A DNA stretch of 50,468 nucleotides from CAZKFN01 sp964552035 (GTDB taxonomy: Bacteria; Bacteroidota; Bacteroidia; Flavobacteriales_E; Vicingaceae), in NCBI GenBank assembly GCA_964552035.1, contig CAZKFN010000006.1, positions 1-50,468 on the forward strand. The letters are read 5' to 3'. The translations under genes and the position numbers were made by a program. Positions within the stretch are counted from its first letter, which is position 1, and each line of letters starts with the position of its first letter. Of this stretch, positions 17,261 through 24,954 are shown in pieces. The notes under the pieces are model-generated. The model was given only the letters and a program-made list of their open reading frames with translations, was not told where the DNA came from and ran no database searches.

Positions 17261-17875
17261 CTAAAGCTGAATGGCCGAGCATTTCCACTTCTTTTCTTGG
17301 CAGTATTGCAAAAAACCTTCTAAGGCAAAAAGCATTCTATCTTTTGCTTTTTGGCTGTCATGAAAAACAATAATTGAACCTTTTTTAAGATCTTTAATAC
17401 TTAAATTTAAACATTCTTCCTTACTGTATTTTTTATCATAATCTAAGCTTAAATGCGACCACATGATGATAGAATAATCTTTACTTATGGTTTTTATTTG
17501 CTTGGGGCGCATTCTCCCATAAGGAGGTCTAAAAAGTTTAGAAGTAAAAATTTCTTCAGTTAGCTTAACTTCTCTAAAATAATCTTCACTATTAGCTTTC
17601 CAACCATTGATGTGATTAAAAGTGTGATTTCCAATGGTGTGGTTTCCCCTTTTTATTCTTTTAAATAAATCGGGAGCTTGAGCTACATTTTTTCCTAAAC
17701 AAAAGAAAGTGGCCTTAGCTTGATATTTTTGAAGTAAGTCAAGAACCTTATCTGTGATTATTGGAGTAGGGCCATCATCAAAAGTGATAAACACTTCCCT
17801 TTTTTGAGTAGGAATTTCCCAATACATAGAAGGATGAACATCCTTTACAATTCTAGGGGGATGAGCTAGCCACAT
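17261..17875 (-). CDS. Polysaccharide deacetylase (NodB domain, CE4)
   Basis: Metal-dependent N- or O-deacetylase of 204 residues, almost all NodB domain. The five catalytic motifs are visible: TFDDGP (31-36, base and metal ligand Asp), GNHTFNH (82-88, His metal ligands), RPPYG (116-120), MWSHLSLDY and FHDS near the end. There is no clear signal peptide; the N-terminus MWLAHPPRIVKDVHPSMYWEIP resembles Bacteroidota relatives that start this way. Likely substrates are peptidoglycan or other acetylated glycans. The start lies right after the radA stop on the same strand, so the two are probably co-transcribed. Confidence 0.92.
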   Translation of the reverse strand: MWLAHPPRIVKDVHPSMYWEIPTQKREVFITFDDGPTPIITDKVLDLLQKYQAKATFFCLGKNVAQAPDLFKRIKRGNHTIGNHTFNHINGWKANSEDYFREVKLTEEIFTSKLFRPPYGRMRPKQIKTISKDYSIIMWSHLSLDYDKKYSKEECLNLSIKDLKKGSIIVFHDSQKAKDRMLFALEGFLQYCQEKKWKCSAIQL

Positions 17876-17876
17876 C

Positions 17877-19241
17877 TTAGGTAAACAATTGATTATACAC
17901 TTCTTCTACTTTTCCTACCGCGATAATTTTAATTTTAAAGTCAGTAAAATTTACTCCCTTTAAGTTATACTTAGAAAGAAATATTTTATTAAAACCTAGT
18001 TTTTGAGCCTCTAGGATTCTTTGGTCAATTTTATTAACAGGTCTAATTTCCCCCGACAAGCCTACTTCTGCAGCAAAGCAAATTTTAGATGGAATAGGGA
18101 TATCTTCACCGGAAGATAAAATGGCACTAACCACAGCTAAATCAATAGCAGGGTCTTCTACTCTTATTCCACCGGCGATATTTAAAAAAACATCTTTAGA
18201 GGTAAGGCGAAATCCACAGCGTTTTTCTAAAACAGCTAAAAGCATATTTAATCTTCGCAAATCAAACCCAGTAGCTGATCTCTGAGGAGTTCCATAAGCA
18301 GCAGAGCTTACTAAGGATTGGATTTCTATTAACATAGGTCGAAGACCTTCCATGCTGCTGGCAATTGCTGAACCACTAAGTTGTTCTTCTCTGTTTGAAA
18401 GTAAAAGTTCAGAAGGGTTTTTAACTTCTCTCAACCCTTTGCCTTCCATTTCATAAATCCCCAACTCATTGGTTGGCCCAAATCTATTCTTGGAAGAACG
18501 AAGAATTCTATACATATGATTCCTATCTCCTTCAAATTGTAGAACCACATCTACCATATGCTCCAGTACTTTTGGTCCGGCAATACTCCCTTCTTTGTTG
18601 ATGTGTCCAATTAGGAAAATTGGAGTTGAAGTTGCTTTAGCATATCGCATTAACTCGGATGAACACTCCCTAATTTGAGAGATACTACCCGCTGAAGAAT
18701 CTATTGTGGCCGTATGCAAAGTTTGAATACTATCGACAATTACAACATCTGGATTTATTTGTTCTAAATGTTGTAAAATATGCTGCATAGAAGTTTCAGA
18801 AAGCAAGTAAGAATTGCTGTTATTAATCCCTATACGGTCAGCTCTCATCTTGATTTGCTGCTCACTTTCTTCTCCTGAAATATACAATACTTTTATTCCA
18901 CTCCATTGAAGAGAAAGTTGTAGCAATAAAGTAGACTTCCCAATTCCAGGTTCTCCGCCAAATAAAATCAAGGAACCCGGAACCATGCCACCACCTAACA
19001 CCCTGTTGAGTTCTCCATCTGGTGTTTTATACCTTACTTCCCCTGTTGTGTTGATAGCTTCAATTGCAATGGGTTTAGATTTTCCACTTTTAAAAATGGG
19101 GTGGGTATCTTTTGCATCACCTCTATCGATAATTTCCTCAACATAAGTATTCCATTCACCACAAGAATGGCATTTTCCTTCCCACCTTGGTGATTGAGCG
19201 CCACAGTTCTGACAGAAAAAAGCTTTTTTTATTTTGGCCAC
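17877..19241 (-). CDS. radA: DNA repair protein RadA
   Basis: RecA-related ATPase that speeds branch migration and processing of recombination intermediates. The 454 residues match the usual length. Order of parts: N-terminal zinc finger with Cys10, Cys13, Cys24, Cys27 (CQNCG and CHSCG); Walker A GGEPGIGKST (about 95-104); Walker B VVIVDS; the RadA-specific KNRFG motif (251-255); and a C-terminal Lon-protease-like domain (about 270-454) lacking the Ser-Lys dyad, with GGIRVEDPAIDLAV. It lies downstream of the TPR gene and directly before the deacetylase gene. Confidence 0.97.
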   Translation of the reverse strand: MAKIKKAFFCQNCGAQSPRWEGKCHSCGEWNTYVEEIIDRGDAKDTHPIFKSGKSKPIAIEAINTTGEVRYKTPDGELNRVLGGGMVPGSLILFGGEPGIGKSTLLLQLSLQWSGIKVLYISGEESEQQIKMRADRIGINNSNSYLLSETSMQHILQHLEQINPDVVIVDSIQTLHTATIDSSAGSISQIRECSSELMRYAKATSTPIFLIGHINKEGSIAGPKVLEHMVDVVLQFEGDRNHMYRILRSSKNRFGPTNELGIYEMEGKGLREVKNPSELLLSNREEQLSGSAIASSMEGLRPMLIEIQSLVSSAAYGTPQRSATGFDLRRLNMLLAVLEKRCGFRLTSKDVFLNIAGGIRVEDPAIDLAVVSAILSSGEDIPIPSKICFAAEVGLSGEIRPVNKIDQRILEAQKLGFNKIFLSKYNLKGVNFTDFKIKIIAVGKVEEVYNQLFT

Positions 19242-19251
19242 AAATAAGTTT

Positions 19252-20115
19252 TTAAAAAATAATTTTTATACGTTTTTTCTTAGTTTTACCCTTCTCTTTA
19301 CAATAGGTTGAAGCATTCTCTATGGCTTGTTCATATCCTAAATTTGCCGCTTTATTCCAATCGTTACATGCTTGTTCTTTTTCTTTGATTTCAAACTGTG
19401 CTTCAGCACGATAAAAATAAGCTTTTGCTAGGTCCTCATCTCTTAACTCTATGATTTCACTTAACCTTTTTATAGCTTCTTCATAATTTTTTAATCCTAA
19501 TTGGCTTAGCGCAAGGTTAATTTTCCCATTAGTAAGACTGTTGTCTTTTCCTATAGCAGTTTCAAAATCTGCTATTCCTTCCTCGTAATGTCCCATTTCT
19601 GCTTTTGAAGCCCCTCTATTGTATATGGCATCTGCATAATCCGGCTTAATCTCAATGGCCTTGTCATAATCGTTGATTGCTTTACGATGTCGATTAGTTT
19701 CAGCATATGCAAATGCTCTAAAATAATACACCTCTGGAGTATTGTTTCCCAACTTAATTGACTTGTTTAAATCTTTAATTGCTCGATTATAATCTTGAAT
19801 AAAAATCCTTGCTGCAGCTCGGTTAAAATAAAGCTTAGGATCATCTTCTTTAAGCTTTTGTGCTTTATTGTAGGAGGTAATTGCCTCCATGAATAAACTC
19901 AGCTTATGCTGGCTATCAGCGAAACCCATTGCTGCTTCATAATTTGTTTTATCTTCTTTTAAAGCTTGCCCATAAGATTCTAATGCTGCTTCAAAATCTT
20001 CAGTTTCATACAAGTTTTTAGCCTTATGAAGAGTTTTTGAAAGCTCAGTCTGCCCTCGTAGGTCACCAAATCCCAAGGTTAATAACGATATGAAAATAAA
20101 ATTAATGAACTTCAT
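19252..20115 (-). CDS. Exported TPR-repeat protein
   Basis: Protein of about 287 residues from the ATG at 20115, which opens a signal peptide (MKFINFIFISLLTLGFGDLRGQ). The longer frame from 20154 would overlap the upstream gene and bury the signal, so I reject it. The mature part is a row of about seven tetratricopeptide repeats with the usual A/Y/A pattern (NYEAAMGFADSQHKL, PEVYYFRAFAYAETNRHRKAI, DYADAIYNRGASKAEMGHYEEGI) and a basic C-terminal tail (KTKKKRIKIIF). TPR proteins of this type are scaffolds for periplasmic or outer-membrane complexes; the partner is unknown. Confidence 0.88.
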   Translation of the reverse strand: MKFINFIFISLLTLGFGDLRGQTELSKTLHKAKNLYETEDFEAALESYGQALKEDKTNYEAAMGFADSQHKLSLFMEAITSYNKAQKLKEDDPKLYFNRAAARIFIQDYNRAIKDLNKSIKLGNNTPEVYYFRAFAYAETNRHRKAINDYDKAIEIKPDYADAIYNRGASKAEMGHYEEGIADFETAIGKDNSLTNGKINLALSQLGLKNYEEAIKRLSEIIELRDEDLAKAYFYRAEAQFEIKEKEQACNDWNKAANLGYEQAIENASTYCKEKGKTKKKRIKIIF

Positions 20116-20131
20116 AATTGTTAATTGTTTG

Positions 20132-20626
20132 TTATTGACAAGCCTTATTGACAATAGCTGTAGTAGAATACCCTTCTAAATAATCAATGGTTTTTACTAC
20201 CCCACCATATTTTTGAACAATCTCATGTCCAACGACTTCATGAATGGCATAATCACTGCCTTTAACAAGAACATCCGGTTGAACTATTTTGATAAGTTCT
20301 ATTGGTGTTGATTCTTCAAAGGTAAGCACTAAGTCAACAAAATGTAGTGATGCCATCAATAATGTTCTGGAAGATTCATCTTGTATAGGTCGGTTACTTC
20401 CTTTATTTAAGCTACGCACAGAACTGTCTGAATTGATACCGACAACTAGCTTATTCCCCAAATCTTTAGCTTTGGAAAGATAATCGATATGCCCTCTATG
20501 TATAATATCAAAGCAACCGTTGGTAAAGACAATTTTTTGCTCTTTAAATTTCCATAGTTGAAGTATACGTTTTAAAGTGGCATTATCTTTTATAATCTTA
20601 TTTTGAATTACTTTCAGAGCTTTCAT
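20132..20626 (-). CDS. rfaE2: RfaE2-like nucleotidyltransferase (heptose 1-phosphate adenylyltransferase)
   Basis: Small nucleotidyltransferase of 164 residues corresponding to the C-terminal half of HldE. It has FTNGCFDIIHRGH with the HxGH motif at 43-46, GINSDSSVRSLNKGSNRPIQDE, and a VKGSDY motif. The enzyme would adenylylate D-glycero-beta-D-manno-heptose 1-phosphate for ADP-heptose, a lipopolysaccharide precursor. The separate kinase half is not in this window. Its start lies 29 bases inside the upstream flippase-like gene, indicating translational coupling. A related glycerol-phosphate cytidylyltransferase activity is the alternative. Confidence 0.88.
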   Translation of the reverse strand: MKALKVIQNKIIKDNATLKRILQLWKFKEQKIVFTNGCFDIIHRGHIDYLSKAKDLGNKLVVGINSDSSVRSLNKGSNRPIQDESSRTLLMASLHFVDLVLTFEESTPIELIKIVQPDVLVKGSDYAIHEVVGHEIVQKYGGVVKTIDYLEGYSTTAIVNKACQ

Positions 20627-21614
20627 TTCTATATTTTTTATTGATAATTCTCAGTAAGGGGATACTTAATATTCCAGCGATTATAAGCATTAGAGTTTGA
20701 GAGGTCCATAGAATCCACCCTAAAGCTAAAGCAGAGGCTTTACTAACTTCATACAAGGCCAATGTTTTCATGATAGCCATAGGAAAGACACCTAAGCCAC
20801 CTTGTACAAAAACAACGGCAATAGTGCCCATTACAAAAGCAGCTAAAACTCCAGAAGGTGGGACAGCAATAGTTTCTTTTAAACTAAAAAAACAAAGGTA
20901 AAACATGCCAATATACATTACCCATATAAAAATTGTATGAAAGATAAACGGCCATTTATCTTCCATGGTTATTATGGTTTTAACACCTTCTAAAATTCCT
21001 TTTAATAGCTCTCGTATTTTAACAAAAAGGGGCTTTTGGGATTTACTTAAAGCTAAAAAAAGCAATACACTAAATCCAATAGCAGCAATTCCAATGAGAA
21101 TGATGATGTTTGTGGTGGAAAACTTCCCACTACTTTCTTCAATAAATTGATAAAGAAGATCGCCTAATAATTCAAATTCCATTAGAATTACCCCTATGAT
21201 GATAAGTAGTAATATCAACAAATCTGCTGCACGTTCGGCAACAATAGTTCCAAAGAGTTTATTGAAAGGAATATTCTCATATTTTGCCAATACTGCAGGT
21301 CTGGTAACTTCTCCTAAACGAGGAAAAGCCAGATTGGAAACATAACCAATCATGATAGAAAAAAAGCTGTTCCAAAGCTTTGGAGTTTTACCTAGAGGTT
21401 TAATAGTATATTTCCAGCGTATAGCTCGACTTAGGTGGCTTAATAAGCCTAGAAAGACAGATAGGATTATCCAAAAATAATCAGCTTGTTTAAAGGCAGT
21501 ATATAAATCTTCCTTTTCAGTAGGACTTAAATCTTTGAACACATACCAAATCAAAAAAACACCAAATGTAAGAGGTAGCGCAACTTTTAGAAAAGTGATT
21601 ATTTTTTTTTTCAC
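20598..21614 (-). CDS. Flippase-like integral membrane protein (LPG synthase TM family)
   Basis: Inner-membrane protein of 338 residues with about eight hydrophobic helices, of the UPF0104/lysylphosphatidylglycerol-synthase transmembrane family. Signature stretches include LSHLSRAIRWKYTIKPLG after helix 2, IGYVSNLAFPRLGEVTRPAVLAKYE, and FVQGGLGVFPMAIMKTLALYEVS near the end. It has only the membrane domain, without the lysyl-transferase part, so it is not expected to make lysyl-lipids; relatives are proposed lipid or glycolipid flippases. Coupling to the rfaE2 gene and proximity to panC and radA are typical of Bacteroidota neighbourhoods. Confidence 0.87.
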   Translation of the reverse strand: MKKKIITFLKVALPLTFGVFLIWYVFKDLSPTEKEDLYTAFKQADYFWIILSVFLGLLSHLSRAIRWKYTIKPLGKTPKLWNSFFSIMIGYVSNLAFPRLGEVTRPAVLAKYENIPFNKLFGTIVAERAADLLILLLIIIGVILMEFELLGDLLYQFIEESSGKFSTTNIIILIGIAAIGFSVLLFLALSKSQKPLFVKIRELLKGILEGVKTIITMEDKWPFIFHTIFIWVMYIGMFYLCFFSLKETIAVPPSGVLAAFVMGTIAVVFVQGGLGVFPMAIMKTLALYEVSKASALALGWILWTSQTLMLIIAGILSIPLLRIINKKYRNESSESNSK

Positions 21615-21634
21615 AAAAAATTATTTTTTCGAAA

Positions 21635-22474
21635 TTAATCAATTAATGATAAATTATCGATTAAGCGAACATGGGAAAGATAGGCCGCTATAAATACTCT
21701 AGGATGTGTGGTATCAGACCAGTTATTTATAGGAAGAAGTGTGTCTTCATCGACAATCTTTATGTATTCTATTTTAAAATCTTTCCCCAATTTTTGAAGG
21801 CAAGTTGATATCAACTCATGCGGTGTTTTTTTATTTTTCATCGCTTTACAATAGTGCATGCAATCGTATAGTTGAGTAGCTGTTTGTAGCTGTTGTTTTG
21901 TTAAAAGATAGTTCCTAGAGCTCAATGCCAATCCGTTTTCATCTCTAACAGTTTTACATCCTATAATTTCTATAGGAAAATTAAAATGCTTTTTTACCCA
22001 TTTAATGATAGCTAACTGTTGGTAATCCTTTTCGCCGAAATAAGCTTTGTCGGCAGTAATAATTGAGAAAAAACGTTCTATTACAGCAGCAACACCTTCA
22101 AAATGTCCAGGGCGATATGCTCCTTCCATTTCTAGAGCAATGCTGCCAAAGCTATAACTATCCTCTACCTTTTGTGCATATAACTCTTCACTTTGTGGGG
22201 TAAATAAAACATCACAATTGATATTTTCGAGCATTTCTATATCTTTTTCTATTCGGATAGGATAGCTTTCTAAATCTTCTTTTCTATTGAACTGCAGAGG
22301 GTTGACAAAAATGGAGCAAATAACTTTATCGTTCTCTTCCTTAGCTTGTTTGATAAGTTCTAGATGTCCTTGATGCAAAGCACCCATTGTTGGTACAAAG
22401 CCAAGTTGAATGCCCTTGTGCTTTTGGTCGATAATATACTGTTGAATGTCTTTAACCTTTGTTATTTTCTCCAT
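21635..22474 (-). CDS. panC: Pantothenate synthetase
   Basis: Joins pantoate and beta-alanine with ATP, the last step of pantothenate synthesis for coenzyme A. The 279 residues carry the family motifs: PTMGALHQGH (ATP-binding HIGH-like), SIFVNPLQFN, GAYRPGHFEGVAAVI, YFGEKDYQQLAII and LALSSRNYLL. The gene is divergent from the starch synthase-like gene across 295 bp and is followed 20 bp later by the flippase-like gene. No panD is adjacent, so beta-alanine must come from elsewhere in the genome or from uptake. Confidence 0.97.
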   Translation of the reverse strand: MEKITKVKDIQQYIIDQKHKGIQLGFVPTMGALHQGHLELIKQAKEENDKVICSIFVNPLQFNRKEDLESYPIRIEKDIEMLENINCDVLFTPQSEELYAQKVEDSYSFGSIALEMEGAYRPGHFEGVAAVIERFFSIITADKAYFGEKDYQQLAIIKWVKKHFNFPIEIIGCKTVRDENGLALSSRNYLLTKQQLQTATQLYDCMHYCKAMKNKKTPHELISTCLQKLGKDFKIEYIKIVDEDTLLPINNWSDTTHPRVFIAAYLSHVRLIDNLSLID

Positions 22475-22585
22475 TTAATATAGCTATCTAATTCTTTTTT
22501 TTTTGAGGGTATAAAGTTCTAAATAAAAATTGATTCATTGAATGGAATTTTTGATTTAAAACAATATTCAAGGTATAGTGAACCA

Positions 22586-22600
22586 AGCTTCTAAGAAGCT
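22586..22600. repeat. Inverted repeat in the panC leader region
   Basis: AGCTTCT, one base, AGAAGCT: seven-base perfect arms around a single A in the divergent intergenic region. If panC transcription starts from the element at 22613-22620, the repeat lies at the very beginning of its leader and could be an operator or RNA hairpin. The rest of 22475-22769 shows no coding signal. Confidence 0.4.
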
Positions 22601-22612
22601 AAGCATGCCGTG

Positions 22613-22620
22613 CAAATTTA
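22613..22620 (-). promoter_or_regulatory. Candidate -7 element for panC
   Basis: Minus-strand TAAATTTG fits TAnnTTTG exactly, about 140 bases before the panC ATG, leaving a leader of roughly 130 bases that contains the inverted repeat at 22586-22600. No good -33 box is seen. Confidence 0.35.
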
Positions 22621-22708
22621 TTGTTAAATCCAGTAATATAAAAGCTTTAAAAAGAGCATTTGAGAGGGGGGTAAAGCCATAAAGTTAACAAGCTATAGCC
22701 TTCTGTAC

Positions 22709-22740
22709 TTGTTTATATTGTAAAAATTTACGTACTTTTG
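22709..22740 (+). promoter_or_regulatory. Bacteroidota promoter for the starch synthase-like gene
   Basis: TTG at 22709-22711 (as CTTG) and TACTTTTG at 22733-22740, separated by 21 bases, fit the TTTG / TAnnTTTG promoter of this phylum. The -7 element lies 29 bases before the ATG at 22770. It is one of the better two-part matches in the window. Confidence 0.6.
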
Positions 22741-22769
22741 TAAGGCTTTATTAACTAATTTTTCTTTTT

Positions 22770-23585
22770 ATGAGCAAAAAACAAATTCTCTACATTTCTC
22801 AAGAGATTACTCCATTTTTACCAGAATCCGAAATGTCTGAAATAGGGAGAGAGTTGCCGCAAGCAATTCAAGAGAAAGGAAATGAAATTAGAACTTTTAT
22901 GCCAAAGTTCGGATGTATTAACGAAAGAAGAAATCAGCTTCATGAGGTAATTCGCCTCTCAGGTATGAACTTAATCATTGATGATAATGACCATCCCTTG
23001 ATTATAAAAGTTGCTTCTATTCAACCCGCGCGTATGCAGGTCTACTTTATAGATAACGAAGACTATTTTGAAAGGAAAGCAACACTTCAAGATAAAAGTG
23101 GAAAATTATTTAAAGACAATGATGAAAGAACAATTTTCTTTTGTCGTGGGGTTTTAGAAACTGTTAAAAAGTTAGGCTGGGCACCAGATTTAATTCACTG
23201 TCACGGGTGGATGACAAGCCTTATTCCTTTGTATTTAAAAACTTCTTATAAAAATGAGCCACTTTTTGAGAAGTCAAAAGTGATTACTTCATTATATAAT
23301 GATAATTTTACAGGGTCATTAGATTCAGATTTTAGTAAAAAAGCGCTAATGGATGGAATCACGGAAGCAGACATCAATCAATTGGCTGATGCAACACATC
23401 AAAACTTGTGTTATACTGCAGCTTTATGGTCTGACGGCGTAATTTTAGCTTCTGAGTCTATTGAAAATAGTGTAGGAGACATAGATATACCTATCCTTGA
23501 ATATCAAGGAGAGGATTACGTAGATACTTACGATGATTTCTATAATCAAATCTTAAAACAAGAAGATAAAGTACTAGCCGAATAA
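22770..23585 (+). CDS. Stand-alone starch/glycogen synthase N-terminal domain (GT5) protein
   Basis: Protein of 271 residues matching only the N-terminal Rossmann domain of starch/glycogen synthases: ILYISQEITPFLPESEMSEIGRELPQAI at the start, FMPKFGCINERR, FFCRGVLE, and PDLIHCHGWMTSLIPLYLK. The C-terminal ADP-glucose-binding domain is absent, and the KxGGL motif at the start is replaced by PESEM. It is therefore unlikely to be an active synthase. It sits opposite panC and six bases before the DUF4270 gene, a linkage I know from other Flavobacteriia, which points to a conserved but different function, possibly in envelope biogenesis. Confidence 0.85.
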   Translation: MSKKQILYISQEITPFLPESEMSEIGRELPQAIQEKGNEIRTFMPKFGCINERRNQLHEVIRLSGMNLIIDDNDHPLIIKVASIQPARMQVYFIDNEDYFERKATLQDKSGKLFKDNDERTIFFCRGVLETVKKLGWAPDLIHCHGWMTSLIPLYLKTSYKNEPLFEKSKVITSLYNDNFTGSLDSDFSKKALMDGITEADINQLADATHQNLCYTAALWSDGVILASESIENSVGDIDIPILEYQGEDYVDTYDDFYNQILKQEDKVLAE

Positions 23586-23590
23586 AACGT

Positions 23591-24952
23591 ATGAGAAAAA
23601 CATATCGAATCGACAAAGTGCGGAAAGCTATACTCCTTTCCGCTTCTTTTTTTCTATTTCTATTTGCCTGTAAAAAAGATGAAACTAAGATAGTTCCTGG
23701 TTTTGAAAAGGACAAAGCTGAAGCAGAATACTCTGAAAATGTAAAGGTAAGTACAAAAACAGTTCTTGGCGATTCGGTAATGGCTGATAACGTGGCCGTT
23801 GGTTTAGTAGGGTTATACAAGGATTCGGTTTTTGGAACAGCTGAAGCTTCTGTGTATTTTCAACCTTTATTACCTTCATCTTACTTGACATTAGGTGAAG
23901 CAAATGAAACATTGATTGTTGACTCTTTAGTGCTGAGCTTAATTTACGATGGAGGTTTTGGAGATAGCAGTAATCAAACTTTTGAGGTTTATGAAGTTAT
24001 AGAAGAGTTAGATTTATCAAAAAGCTATCCCTCCAATACAACTGTCAATACTTCTTCAATTCCTTTGGGAGATAAAACATTTGAACCCAAGTTTAGCGAA
24101 AAGGTTAAAGTAATGGAGCCCAACAGGAATGGAGATATTGATACGGTTTCTTTAAATCCTCAATTGCGCATTAGATTAGATGATGAATTAGGAACAAGGA
24201 TTTTAGATAAATCAGGGCAAGCTGAGCTTGAAAATAATGATAATTTTAAAACTCTTTTAAATGGATTAAAAGTAAGTCCTAAAGAAAACCCTAGTTTGTC
24301 TAACAATCAAGATGCAATTATTTATTTTGCTTTAACTTCTTCAGGCACAAGATTAAATCTATATTATTCTGTAGTAAAAGCAAACGGAGATACCTTAAAA
24401 AGAGTGGAATATTTTCCTGTAGGAACACAGTCGGTTAGGTTTAATACTTTTAAACACGATTATACGAACGCCGAAGTAGAAGCCAGTTTAAATTCTACAG
24501 AGGAAGATTCGGTTTTTACTTATGTCTTAGCCATGGGAGGAGTTCAAACAGAGATAAATTTTCCTAATATTAATGAACTTTTCAAAAAGAATGAAGTGGT
24601 TGTTCATAAAGCAGAATTAATTTTACCTGTAATAAATGATAGTTATTCTAAATTTGGAGTTGCAAAATCATTAATTTTGGCTTCTAAAAATGAGAATGGC
24701 GACCTAACTTTTATACCTGATTATTTTGAAGGAGAAGCCTATTTTGGGGGACATTATGATAGAGATAAGAAAGTTTATAAATTTAATATTAGTCGATACA
24801 TTCAAGATATAATAAACGAAAAGACAAATAGTCGTGGATTAACGATAATACCCTCAGGTAGTGCTATTAATGCAAGTAGGGTAGTGATACAAGGGGCCGC
24901 TAATCCAAATAGGAAAATAAAATTAAACTTATTTTACTCTAATATTCAATAA
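23591..24952 (+). CDS. DUF4270-family lipoprotein
   Basis: Protein of 453 residues with a lipoprotein signal ending LFLFACKKDE. The mature part is mostly beta-strand with alternating hydrophobic residues, and matches the DUF4270 family: an early SVKTVLGDSV-like region (VSTKTVLGDSVMADNVAVGLVG), VDSLVLSLIYDGGFG, and a closing NISRYIQDIINEKTNSRGLTIIPSG. The family is found in Bacteroidota, usually on the cell surface or in the periplasm, with no proven role. It lies between the starch synthase-like gene (6 bp) and glmS (3 bp), so the three are almost certainly one transcript; glmS suggests a tie to amino-sugar or cell-wall synthesis. Confidence 0.87.
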   Translation: MRKTYRIDKVRKAILLSASFFLFLFACKKDETKIVPGFEKDKAEAEYSENVKVSTKTVLGDSVMADNVAVGLVGLYKDSVFGTAEASVYFQPLLPSSYLTLGEANETLIVDSLVLSLIYDGGFGDSSNQTFEVYEVIEELDLSKSYPSNTTVNTSSIPLGDKTFEPKFSEKVKVMEPNRNGDIDTVSLNPQLRIRLDDELGTRILDKSGQAELENNDNFKTLLNGLKVSPKENPSLSNNQDAIIYFALTSSGTRLNLYYSVVKANGDTLKRVEYFPVGTQSVRFNTFKHDYTNAEVEASLNSTEEDSVFTYVLAMGGVQTEINFPNINELFKKNEVVVHKAELILPVINDSYSKFGVAKSLILASKNENGDLTFIPDYFEGEAYFGGHYDRDKKVYKFNISRYIQDIINEKTNSRGLTIIPSGSAINASRVVIQGAANPNRKIKLNLFYSNIQ

Positions 24953-24954
24953 TT

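Noticed and set aside
22770..23585. Frameshift explaining the missing second half of the starch synthase-like gene
   Set aside because: The stop is followed directly by an intact DUF4270 gene, and no GT-B C-terminal motifs are found in other frames; the short form is known from relatives.
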